Part shown: positions 1 through 9,991 of the stretch, one piece after another
Numbering within the stretch: the stretch's first letter is position 1
How the letters are laid out: the number at the start of each line of letters is the position of its first letter
DNA from: Malachius bipustulatus
Taxonomy: Eukaryota; Arthropoda; Insecta; Coleoptera; Melyridae
Reading direction: 5' to 3'
Length of the DNA: 64,000 nucleotides
Assembly: GCA_910589415.1 (NCBI GenBank)
Contig: OU342632.1
Coordinates: 46,055,341 to 46,119,340 of the forward strand
Made by a program: the position numbers and the translations under genes
Notes under the pieces: generated by a model
Database searches by the model: none
What the model was told of the DNA's origin: nothing
The model's input: only the letters and a program-made list of their open reading frames with translations

Positions 1-1686
1 AAGAATCTCGATAACCCGGAAGAGGCGAAGGAACAATTCCAGCTGCTACAGCAAGCCTACGATGTGTTGAGCGATCGACAAGAGAGAGCCTGGTACGACA
101 GTCACCGTGAGCAGATTCTCAGATCAGCTGATTCAGAATTTGAAGACTCCTGTTTGAATGTGTATCAATATTTCACGACCAGCTGTTTTAAGGGATACGG
201 AGCTGACGAAAAAGGTTTCTATACGGTTTATAGAAAAGTGTTTGAGGAAATTGCAAAAGAGGATCTAGAGTTTATGGAACATAAGGACGAGATGTTGGAA
301 ATTCCTACATTCGGTGACTCCAAGAGTGACTATGACGAAGTGGTGGCACGATTTTATTCATACTGGTCTAACTATTTAACCAAAAAATCGTACGTTTGGC
401 TAGATCCATACAAGAACACCGAAATAAGAGGTGGTAAGATATTGAAACTTATGGATAAAGAAAACAAGAAAATAAGACAGAAAGCTAAAAAAGAGAGAAA
501 TGAAGAAGTTCGAAGTCTAGTGGCATTCGTGAGGAAACGAGATAAACGAGTTCAAGCGCAAATAAAATTACAAGAAGTGAAAAGATTGGAGAATAAGAAA
601 AAATTCGAACAGATCAGCAAGCAAAAAAGATTGGAGAGGAAAAAACAATTGAACGAATCGGCAGTTCCTGAATGGTCGAATTTCGATAATCTCACACAAG
701 AACTAGAACAAATAGAAAAACATTTAGCTAGTGAATTTGGTGAGGATTTATCCAACTCCGATGATGATAATGATGATATCTCAGAAGTCGATAGTTTATA
801 TTGTTTAGCTTGTAATAAACCATTTAAAACCGATAAGTCATTCAAAAATCACGAATCTAGCAAAAAGCACCGAGAAAATGTTGAAAAGCTACGACAGAAA
901 ATGATGGCCGATGAGAATTTTGATGAAAGCCTAGAAGAATATGACTCATGTCCTGAAAGTGTTGAAGATTATAACGAAAAAATAATCAAGAATTCCGAAT
1001 TGCCAGCCGACAACTTTGAAGAAGTTGCAAGTTCTTGTGAGTCGGATATAGGACTAGATGAAAAAATTAATAAAAGTATTGAAGACGATGTAACGAAAGA
1101 AAGAAATAGTTCTTCTGAGAGAAGGGATGAAGATAGCTCTTCAGGACCTGTTAAAAAATCTAAGAAAAATAAGAAACAGCAAAAGGTGTTACGGGTGGAA
1201 AATGAGAATGAAAATCATGACGCAATAGAGCCACTGAGTGACTCGAATGCCGAGTTCAAATCAGAGAGACCAAAAAGAAAAAATAAAAACAAATTAAAAC
1301 AAAATAAAGACACAATAACAACTAAAGCCGAAGGAGATGCTAACACCATCATTAATGGAGTTGAAGAAGTAGATCAAGATAAAAAATCTGAAGATTCGTC
1401 AGTTAATAATATTCAAACCTCTGAACTAAACAATACAGCTGCAAAATCCATGAAAAGTAAAAATGAAAAGAAGAAAGGTAAAGGAGCCTCAAATGAAGAC
1501 AAAAGTCAGTTAGATGCTGATAGTAGTGTAGATGTAAACCATGTTTGTGTGACATGTCAATCGAACTTTCTCTCAAAGAATAAGTTATTTGAGCACTTGA
1601 AGAAAACAGGTCATAGTGTGTATTTACCACCCACAACCAACACTAAAAAAGGAAAGAGCCGAAAAAGTAAAAGAAGTGAGTTATAA
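1..1686 (+). CDS. DNAJC21: DnaJ homolog subfamily C member 21 (JJJ1-type co-chaperone), 5'-truncated by window edge
   Basis: An open frame runs from base 1 to the TAA at 1684-1686, giving 561 visible residues. It opens inside the last helices of a J domain (pattern EEAKEQFQLLQQAYDVLSD, residues about 7-25), so the HPD motif and true start lie upstream of the window. A long charged, Lys/Glu-rich middle (residues about 150-260) looks like coiled coil. Two U1/C2H2-type zinc fingers follow: CLAC..H..KKH at residues about 267-290 and CVTC..H..TGH at about 515-538. J domain plus two distant zinc fingers with acidic and basic low-complexity spacers is the DNAJC21/Jjj1 architecture. In yeast and humans these proteins stimulate Hsp70 during cytoplasmic maturation of the 60S ribosomal subunit; that role is inferred here from homology. 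An AATAAA at 1841-1846 is a plausible polyadenylation signal. I see no intron within this part. Confidence 0.93.
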   Translation, partial: KNLDNPEEAKEQFQLLQQAYDVLSDRQERAWYDSHREQILRSADSEFEDSCLNVYQYFTTSCFKGYGADEKGFYTVYRKVFEEIAKEDLEFMEHKDEMLEIPTFGDSKSDYDEVVARFYSYWSNYLTKKSYVWLDPYKNTEIRGGKILKLMDKENKKIRQKAKKERNEEVRSLVAFVRKRDKRVQAQIKLQEVKRLENKKKFEQISKQKRLERKKQLNESAVPEWSNFDNLTQELEQIEKHLASEFGEDLSNSDDDNDDISEVDSLYCLACNKPFKTDKSFKNHESSKKHRENVEKLRQKMMADENFDESLEEYDSCPESVEDYNEKIIKNSELPADNFEEVASSCESDIGLDEKINKSIEDDVTKERNSSSERRDEDSSSGPVKKSKKNKKQQKVLRVENENENHDAIEPLSDSNAEFKSERPKRKNKNKLKQNKDTITTKAEGDANTIINGVEEVDQDKKSEDSSVNNIQTSELNNTAAKSMKSKNEKKKGKGASNEDKSQLDADSSVDVNHVCVTCQSNFLSKNKLFEHLKKTGHSVYLPPTTNTKKGKSRKSKRSEL

Positions 1687-3069
1687 AAACAAGTGCAGTG
1701 TAACAAAAAATGAACTAGGAAAGTTTATTTAAGTTAGTAAACTTAATTTATTTTTGTTCTTTGTTTCAAGATACTTATAATGCTGTTTATATGTATTATT
1801 CTTAATGTATTGCATTGTATTTGATAAAATAGCTTAGGAAAATAAAAATACAAATTTAAAAGTTGTTTGCTTTATATTATTTAAGTATATTAATTGAATA
1901 TAAAAAAATACAAAACTTAATGAAACGATAACATAATGTGATCTTTTTCTAAATTGAGTTGTCCGTTGGAATCTCACATTCTAGATTTTTACAGATTCAA
2001 GCAAAAACATAAAAAATAGCTCCCGGGCCAATCCGTTTAGAAAAATTTGATCACGTGGTATAATTTATAGTATGAATACAATTACGAAATACAAGATAAA
2101 GATAATATATTTTTGACTAGGATTATGAACAATTAAAGATAATAAGTAGTTAAACTTAAAACATATACTTAACATCAAGTAAAATAAAAGACGACACTTG
2201 GGATCAAAAACTAAATTATACAAGTGCATAATTTTAAGACAATAATATCAAACTGTGGTGACTTTGTAGGTCCATAGTTCAGTTGACTTTTACTGCATGT
2301 CCACATCAAAGCAAAATCCCCTTTCAATATTTTGACACATTAACATGATGGCTGTGGAAACAGGCTGATATAGGCAACAGTTCAAGTTCTTGTATTTTGT
2401 CAGCTACCACACTAAAATATAGATCAAAACTTTTTTATTCAATCAGTTTTGAAGAAAATTTACAATTTGTGGAATTTTCATTAATAAAAAAGGAACTTGA
2501 AGTTTCCAATTATTGATTTTCTTCCTGGCTATTATGAACTTGAAAGAAATCTACAAAATGATTGGACAGTCATTCGTACATAAATTTGTAATAATAATTC
2601 AAACGATTTGACTTATGTGTTATGGATTATGACAATAAAAAAAATTGTAACGAATGGGATTTCAAAACTGCTTCAAAAACTTTACTAATGAGCTCTTTCA
2701 TGGCTTCTCTTATCATTACCAAAAGAGGCTTCTAAGATATCATTTTATTTATGCCTAATATAAGCAAACCTCCTCTAATAATTTTTCTTCAATTTTTTAA
2801 TTTCGCTTAAAACGACTTCAATATCATTTCTCATTGGAGAGCCAATCACTAAGCAGTGCGGCCAAAATGCAGCAACTCAACCTGTTATGCTGAATCTTCC
2901 TGCACTGTTGCCACCGCCATATGTTAATCCCTTTACCTAGAAGAGCTATGTTGATTAACACATTATGGTTGATTGTTTAATACTATTACGATTGTTGACC
3001 GTAAGTTGCTTTGATGTGTACCCTAAACGGCTTAGGGCTAGGGCAGACAAATTTAGTTTCTTTATGAAA
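1687..3069. other. DNAJC21 3' UTR and AT-rich spacer
   Basis: After the DNAJC21 stop the sequence is AT-rich, with a likely polyadenylation signal at 1841-1846. I see no coding exon, RNA gene or clear repeat between about 1860 and 3069. Confidence 0.5.
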
Positions 3070-3147
3070 TTTTGATGTGTCTAGAGTCTAGACACATCAA
3101 AATTGACTATATAATGCTTATAGTCTAGACTCTAGACTATAAGCATT
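3070..3147. repeat. Two adjacent perfect palindromes sharing a CTAGA core
   Basis: 3070-3102 is a perfect palindrome with 16-bp arms around one base (arms begin TTTTGATGTGTCTAGA). 3113-3147 is a second one with 17-bp arms around one base (arms begin AATGCTTATAGTCTAGA). They are 10 bp apart. Their centres, TCTAGAGTCTAGA and TCTAGACTCTAGA, are reverse complements of each other. Nothing else nearby resembles a transposon end. Confidence 0.85.
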
Positions 3148-3426
3148 CTTAAAATACATCCGTATTTTGCATTAGTGTAATTTAACAGTTCTTTGTAAAA
3201 AATAATTTTTTAGTTAAGGCAGTGATGGTGATGATATGTTACAAAAATTTCTTCATCCTTTGATATAACGTATATAAGAAAACTGTACAAACGTCCTATA
3301 AAAGGAGAAGCTTTGGCAGTGAACGGTGTTGATTAGAAAGCGTTTCAGACTTGTTTTATCACAACACTTTTATTATAAAATTATATTGTTACTAGATTTA
3401 TTAAACTAACTGTTAATTGTTTCCAG

Positions 3427-5844
3427 ATGAAATATTCCAGAATTTTGGCAGCAAGTGCGAGAACTATGAGGTAATTTCAGAACTTTTGCATGTCCCCTTT
3501 TTACTGTAAATTATTGAAATAATAACTGAATAAATATTTAAACAAGACATCTCTTTTACCTAATTAAAAGCACAGTGTTTCAATCTGCTTATGTACAGTC
3601 AAAAAAAGTGTGAGTTACAAAATTTCAAATTAACACCCTAACTAGGTACTCCAACTTTATTCGGACCTCAGTTGGCGACCACGAAAAATCAGCTCACTTC
3701 ACCTGGTATTATAATCTTAGAAGTTTTCCAGTAATTATGGGCTGCGATAACTTGCTCATATACCCAGCTTCAAGTAAACCAAATAAATTAGTAAACAGAC
3801 GCCACAAACATCCAGAGCAATACTGGGATTTGAACCCAGTTCGAGGCAGTTCAACGGTTTAGTAGTCTGCACTTCTAACCCGTCAAGATACGGCCGGCTT
3901 TTTGTTTTTGTATAAACCTCGTAACCTGGAACTTTTACGCATGTCAGTGTGCTGTCAAATCCATGATACGAGGTTGATCATTCTCATAATCCATAGCCAA
4001 CTTGATCCGAATAGAGTTGGAATAGACTATATAAATCATTAAACGCTGTGTTGAATTGAAAACTAAAAAATGAGACAGATTATACGAAAAATAGTTGTGA
4101 TGTGATTGTAAGTTTAACTGTACATTAAAATATTTATAAAACTAGGTATACGTTACTAGATTAACTTAATTGACTGTAATTAAGTAAATAGAGAGCATTA
4201 ATTCAGATCTGTCAATTTAATAGTCACAATAATAATTATTATTATAAAATATCAGCCTTTTTATTAGTTATTGTTTTGTATTAATATTTTGTATACAGGA
4301 TGCCCGGAAATAACAGGTACCTAGAAAAGGAAGTGATTCTTCATAAAAAAATACTTTTCTTTCCTATAAACTTGCCCAGACCGTTTTTGAGATACAGAGT
4401 GTAAAAAAAAAGTTCAGTTTTTTACTAATATTTTGAGAACCGTATAAGAAATAATGTTCAGCTCTTATACACACTTTGTGCTCATAATCCCCTTGTTTTC
4501 ACTCTAAAATAAAGGTTTAAAAAAAAATCAATGGAGTAGATTTTGGCTACTTTGAGAATCTGAACCTCGATCCTAACTTCTACGCCACTGGGATAAATGC
4601 GAGTTTAAAAAGCCCTTTAGAACTGCCCATGTTTTCTGCACCAAAAAGGTGCTCCTGGTTAACAGCTCCAAAGTTAACCATTTCTGAGAAAATGGCCACT
4701 TACGATGAAAAATATGCTTTGGATGTATCAAAATATGTACCTACTGGAAAATGCAGGTCAAAAAAACTTCGCTCATTCCTAAAATCTCTGCCAGTAGCAC
4801 ATCAAAAAAACAAGAATTGGTAAGTATTTCAAAAGCAGTACGTCTGGGCATAGAAGTATTTTTTTATGTAAAATGACCTCCTTTTCTAGGTACCTACTAT
4901 TTCCGGGCATCCTGTATAAGTGTTAAGTTGTCAGTTACAAAATGTATTCTACACTAATTTGTAGATTTGAAATTACACATTATATTAATGATCATGAATT
5001 AAGAAGGCACAAATCATGAGCATCTTCAGAACTATTGATAATATAATAATTTTTAGGTACCTTTGTTCCCTTAATTGTTTACATTATTAAAATTTAAATT
5101 AAGTACAAATAAAATGTTAAATTGTTAACTTATGACTGAGACGATACTTAATCAAAAATTCCTTACAACAAATTATAAAATAACAGTAAATCGTTCAAAA
5201 TAAAATTGGTTGGTTATTAAAAAAAATAACTTTTCAGTCAGAAGATAAATTACCCGTCTGCAGAGAGAAACAAGATATACATCCTGGAAATATTATCAAA
5301 GCACTTGGAGAACAAAAAAGGCAACGTTCTGGAGATATCTTCCGGTACCGGTCAACACCTGTACCACTTCGCTCCGCGCTTCCCCAAATTGACGTTCCAG
5401 CCTTCAGAGTATGAAAAAGCGTTGCTTGACAGCATCAAATCTTACGCCGACGACACACCAACAAAAAACATAAAACCACCGGTGATAATCGATGTGACCA
5501 CAGACTGCAAGACCTGGAAAGTAGAGCAACAATACGACTATATTATCAACGTAAACATGATACATATCAGTCCCTTCGAATGCACAGAAGGGCTTTTCAG
5601 AAATTCCGCGAAATTATTGAGACGTGGCGGACTGTTAATCACTTACGGACCTTACGCCAACAATGGAATCATTGAGCCGCAGTCTAATATCGATTTCGAT
5701 CAAAACCTTCGGCAGAGAGATCCCTCTTGGGGTCTGAGAGACATTCAAGACCTTAAAGAAGTGGCTAAGCAGCATTCTTTGAAACTGCTACATATCTATG
5801 ACATGCCAGCTAATAATAAAACTCTAATTTGGCAAAAAGAATAA
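3427..5844 (+). CDS. METTL26: METTL26 / UPF0585 methyltransferase-like protein, two coding exons
   Basis: Exon 1 is 3427-3470 (donor AG|GTAATT) and exon 2 is 5238-5844 (acceptor TTTTCAG). The split codon AG|T keeps frame; total 651 nt, 216 aa, against 204 in human. After a 15-residue N-terminus come the family landmarks: YPSAERNK, then VLEISSGTGQH (SAM-binding motif I, residues about 43-53), VNMIHISPFECTEGLF, LITYGPYANNG, PQSNIDFD, WGLRDI and the C-terminal MPANNK. METTL26 proteins are class I SAM-methyltransferase-fold proteins of uncertain substrate, so no reaction is claimed. The ATG follows directly on TTTCCAG, which may be the acceptor of a 5' UTR intron. The 1.77-kb intron carries two foldback elements. 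AATAAA at 6096-6101 is a likely polyadenylation signal. Confidence 0.93.
3646..4023 (-). repeat. Foldback element carrying a tRNA-Ser-derived, SINE-like segment
   Basis: Inverted ends face each other: CTCCAACTTTATTCGGA near 3646 and TCCGAATAGAGTTGGAA ending near 4023. Between them, on the minus strand about 3814-3899, lies a tRNA-like stretch. It has an exact B box (GGTTCAAATCC, complement of 3826-3836) inside a 5-bp T stem, an anticodon-loop-like CTACTAAA and a long variable arm. It aligns best by eye with tRNA-Ser, but the A box and acceptor stem are degenerate, so it is not a working tRNA gene. It sits in the METTL26 intron and reads against the gene. Confidence 0.65.
4294..4916. mobile_element. 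TA-flanked foldback (MITE-like) element
   Basis: Left end CAGGATGCCCGGAAATA and right end TATTTCCGGGCATCCTG are inverted, flanked by TA on both sides. The arms match over roughly 80-90 bp with a few differences. The roughly 450-bp loop contains a 64-codon frame at 4629-4823. TA target duplication and short inverted ends fit a non-autonomous Tc1/mariner-like element; no transposase is present. Confidence 0.75.
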
Positions 5845-6291
5845 ATTTAAAGATAGTAAGTTGCTGAATTGTGACACATTTAGATGTTTGTGTAAAGTAC
5901 AGTACAAATTTTTTTATATTGCCAAGCGGTTGATATTTTTTTGTCTCATCAAGGCAATAGATAATAATTAGAATGATCAATGTGTAGATCTGAGAAAGGT
6001 GAAATAATTATAGGAATACCTACAAAAATTAAATTTAATTTATTATATGCATTTATAATACAAATGTTTTTATAGATATTTAATTTTTATGATGTAATAA
6101 AGTCTAGACCCGAATTTAGTTTAATTTTTTAAATACTTTGCTTTGCAACCTGTAAATTCTCAAACAAGATTTTTTGTAACGTAAGTTTTTACTTTGTCTA
6201 TTGCTATTGTTATTCTTTAATCCAAAGTTTCAATATTTAATTAATTAACAATAATTAAAAAAAAATACTTACATATTACTTCTTACCACAT
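5845..6291. other. Convergent 3' regions of METTL26 and LHFPL2
   Basis: AT-rich spacer between two stop codons on opposite strands, so it should hold both 3' UTRs. A METTL26 polyadenylation signal AATAAA is at 6096-6101. No other feature is seen. Confidence 0.6.
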
Positions 6292-9200
6292 TCAACAAGC
6301 ACACACAATATTACTTCCTTCCGAAATCTTTTCCTCTATGTCGGCACTGCTTGTAGACTTTTCAGCTAATTTGGACAAATAACAACTGAACACCGTGACC
6401 AAAACTCCAAGAACAGCTAGAAGAGTTCCAAGTCCGAAATGACAATTGCCCAAGTAATAGGGGGCCGCAGTTGGACCACACAGTTTCAGAATTGGGTCCG
6501 TTCCCCAGCCCATGGGATATATCATGATTCCGAGTACCAAGAACACGACTAAGAAATAAAAAAATTATTATTTAGTAGGCTTGTTTTGGTAACATTCTTA
6601 CTCGCTCCAGATTGACAGACGCCGGTCACTTCAAATTTACTTTTCCCCATGCACGCTTGATAACAAATACTACTTAGGGAATACAGTGATGTTGTACACA
6701 TTATCAAAAAACCTGAAATGAATACATTTTATAAATTAGGAGAATTTGACATTGTTAAGTGATTATGTCCTAATAAACAGGGCAATAAGGAACTATCAAA
6801 AGAGCCGGTTTTTATTGCATGAATTCTTCAAATGGTCATTAAGGATTAAAAATCGTGGAGTGCTATCAAATTAGAGGGTGGAAATAGGAGATTGGAGTGA
6901 AAAAAATGACCCCTTCCACTTTTTTAAATTATACCTCGAAAAGAAATACACCATGCAAAAATGAAAGAGTCCACCCTAAAACTATGCCTGATTTTTATTG
7001 CCTTTATTGATTTATTTTCTGCCTTATTGGATCTAAAATCACAAAAACTGTCAACAAAATTTCTACAGGGTGATATGTAAAGGAAAATTACTTCGCATTT
7101 TTTGTATCACCGTTTTCCAAACAAATTTTTCCTTTAGGTTTTGATGAGAAAATTTTGAAGATCTCACCTCGAAACGGTTTTCAAGTTTTAGTTTTAACAA
7201 AAAATCGACTGTTTCCTCTTGAAGTGCGTAACTTTTTTCCTCACCAACCGATTTTTGAAATTTAAGCTTCGCATTGAAGCTAAAACTTCAGGCAAGAAAA
7301 TCCAAGGACCAAAATTGACTCAGGACAAACTTTAAAAACAAAAGATGACAAAAAATTTACTTAAATTAATTTTTTTTGAAATAGGTTTTGGGAGTAATTG
7401 AATGAAAATCAACTTGTCTCCAAACAGAACTGTAATTGTGAACAATTAAGAGATAATCTTGCTGACCTGAAATAAAAAATGTTGATAACAACTACCAAAT
7501 TACATCTGCACGTTTTCAGAGGGAATCAGCGCTCTTTTTCACCTGACAATGGTTCGTAACAATAGCCACGAAAATTCTAATAATCACTACTTGACTGATG
7601 AAACGAGGTAGCGATTTTTATAATTTCGAAAGGATGCTTACATACCATTGTCAGGTAAGAAAGAGCGCTGATTTCCATAAAAACGTGCAGATTAAACTTG
7701 GCTGTGTTATAAACATTTTTTTTTCTCGCGTCGGCAAAAAAATTCTTGAAGTGTTCACAAATGAAGGTTTGTACGAAAACAAGTCGATTTTCATTAAATT
7801 TTCCTCCCAAAACCTTTACCAGAAGAAATTTAAATTTAGGTAACTTTTTATGCAATCTTTTGAATTTATGTTTGTCCTGAGTCAATTTTCGTCTCTGGAT
7901 TTTCGTGCTTCGAGTTTTAGTTTCAATACAAGGTTTACATTTCCAAAATCGGTTGGCGAAAAAAAAGTTATGAACTTCAATAACAAACAGTTGATTTTTT
8001 GAGATCAGCCTGTAAATATAGATATTGAATAAAAAATATGAAAACCGTCTTGAGATGAGACATCAAGCTTCGTAATTTGCTCATCACAACTTAAAGAAAA
8101 ATTTATTTGGAAAAGTGAGGTATGAAAACCGCAGAGAAATTTTGAATGCTTTATCCTGTAGAAAATTTGTTAACAGTTTTTTGAGTTAAGTTTACATTCA
8201 ATAAAACAGAAAAATAAAGGATAAGGTTGCATAAGGTTGATAAGGTTTGGGGTGTAATACTTTAATTTTTGAGAGTAGTTTATTTAAAAAATTTGTTGTA
8301 AAAAATATTTGAATAAGTAATTTGAAAAAGCAAGAAATGATTTTTCTTCTTTTTAATTTTTTCTAGTTTACTATTTTCTGAGCAGGGATAGGTATGGGCA
8401 TTGCTGTACAGAAAAGCAAGTATGTAGTTGTAGTTTAAATTTCCTTGAAAATGGTGGGTTAAACATCCCTTTTGGATAAAAACTGACTGAGATGTAGCAG
8501 CTAAACTGAGAGATTTTGGTAACTATTTATTTGTCTGTCAACTTTTCTTTCAAAAGGTACAACTTTAAAGAAGTTTTTGAATTTTTTCTATGCCTTGTTT
8601 CAACACTATTTGGATTCTTGTTCTCGACTAAGACTGCTTGCTTGGACTTTCCTGGCTCCACGTAGTATTATTTCCTGATTTATCGTCTGATTGTAGAATA
8701 CTTGGTAACTTGACCCCTGCTTGCATGAATGTTATTTTATGCTTCCAAAATTACAGTTTTTTTCTTTTTTATTGTATAAAAAGGCAATTAATTCTATTTT
8801 AGATACAACACAAAACAATTTTTAAGAATAATTAAGTATCTGTGACTTTAAAAATCGATCACAGGTTTATACATTCGTACCAACCAATATGTACTGATTT
8901 TTTTATTGACAAATTAAAAAGGAAAAACATATTTTCTGCTTTGTTTCAAATTCCTTTTTTGAATACTTTGACTACTCACAAATATTTTTTCTCATTTTTT
9001 TAAATGAACCATTTCGATGTAAAATCGCATTATTTACAAAAAATTATCTCCTAACTATGGCTGAATTTTGTTTCGTTTTCGAGATATAAATAAAAAACTG
9101 AAAGGGTTGATATCGAGAATATGCGACGTACCAAATTTCAAAAAATTATCTCAAAAAATAAAGAAAAAAAAGGGGGTGTACCATGCCTGTGACACACTGT

Positions 9201-9815
9201 ATAGTGCCATCTCAAGCAATTTTTAATTAGTCAAAGTGATGTTTATTGTATGTAATATTACTATTTTATCAACAAAACTTGTGTTATGGTAAACATGAGG
9301 TTTTCCATAACATTAGGTTGTTAGTAAACTGTAAGCCGTAACCTCACGCCAATTGAAACTTTCCTATAAATCAGATATAGAGAAAACCAACTGTCGTTAA
9401 GTTACCTAGCTTTCCAAGCCAAGTGTGTTATCAATAAACATATTAAGCCATCTTACTCATCTGAATTGTCAATCTTAACGACACAGAACTGTCTCGACAG
9501 ATATGAGAACTTACCAAAAAGCATGCAGCACCAAGCAATTTTAAAAACAATGGGGACCGGATAAACATAAAGAGGATCTTCCATATCTTCCGTGGATATT
9601 ACTGTACTATTCTCTTCTACTTGTGCAGATGGAAGACATCTTACTGCAATCCCTACACCGGGACTGGACACAACTCTGGTGCCATTGATTTCAGCAGTTT
9701 TGTCCGAAGCAACTATCCAGGAAGAATCGAGAATCGCTGCTGCTATCAGGACGGTCGCCAACATGGACGATATAATCCATGATAAACTACGGAATGTTAT
9801 TATCACATGCCACAT
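6292..9815 (-). CDS. LHFPL2: LHFPL2-type tetraspan membrane protein, three coding exons
   Basis: Coding exons, in transcript order: 9515-9815, 6602-6712 and 6292-6548. Junctions G|GT and A|TC keep frame; total 669 nt, 222 aa (human LHFPL2: 228). The start MWHVIITFRSLSWII matches the LHFPL2 N-terminus in pattern, followed by a first membrane segment and a loop with SPGVGIAVRC. Further membrane segments lie near residues 88-115, 130-145 and 175-200. The last exon carries IYPMGWG, LGNCHFGLG and a C-terminal TSSADIEEKISEGSN, strongly reminiscent of the LHFPL2 tail. The family are four-pass membrane proteins of the claudin-like clan; molecular function is poorly known. Intron 2 (6713-9514) holds a large foldback and a solo arm of another. 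The gene is divergent from LRRC71, with start codons 176 bp apart. Confidence 0.9.
6953..8273. mobile_element. Large foldback element in LHFPL2 intron 2
   Basis: The first 400 or so bases (from GCAAAAATGAAAGAGT) recur as a diverged reverse complement ending near 8273. Shared blocks include TTGACTCAGGACAAAC and the AACCGATTTT..AAATT segment. A second, tighter palindrome sits at the centre (about 7508-7690: arms containing AGCGCTCTTTTTCACCTGACAATG and its complement, with differences). The same family, better preserved and with clear ends, occurs at 46265-46888. No coding capacity; the two opposed frames at the centre are a by-product of the palindrome. Confidence 0.7.
9098..9205 (-). repeat. 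Solo arm of the foldback family at 15538-16391
   Basis: The block from ATCGAGAATATGCGACGTACC to GTGACACACTGTA matches one arm of the 15538-16391 element almost base for base, and ends in CTGTA. I find no opposing arm nearby, so this is a truncated or single-ended copy inside LHFPL2 intron 2. Confidence 0.65.
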
Positions 9816-9991
9816 ATTTACATTTTATCCATTTGTCCTGCAAAATAACAATAATAAATGCATTATTAATTATTTACCTTTGTTGGGTAGGTATTTATTG
9901 AAAAATTAAATTTTTTATAGGTAGCAATGTCAAATGACTATTATTATCATTGTCAATATGTTCGTTTAATCGTTTATTAGAAACACAGAAA
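9816..9991. promoter_or_regulatory. Shared 176-bp divergent promoter region (LHFPL2 / LRRC71)
   Basis: Only 176 bp separate the two ATGs (9815 on minus, 9992 on plus). Both 5' UTRs and the core promoters must lie here, or in upstream non-coding exons that I cannot see. The stretch is AT-rich and shows no clear TATA box in a suitable position. Confidence 0.5.

Noticed and set aside
1403..1636. Minus-strand frames inside DNAJC21 (also 552-845)
   Set aside because: Antisense shadows of the DNAJC21 coding frame.
3814..3899. Functional tRNA-Ser gene
   Set aside because: The T arm and B box are good, but acceptor and D arms do not pair and the A box is degenerate, so it was called tRNA-derived repeat instead.
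7577..7885. Opposed frames of 102 and 81 codons near 7.6-7.9 kb
   Set aside because: They lie at the centre of a foldback, where palindromy makes paired open frames on both strands.
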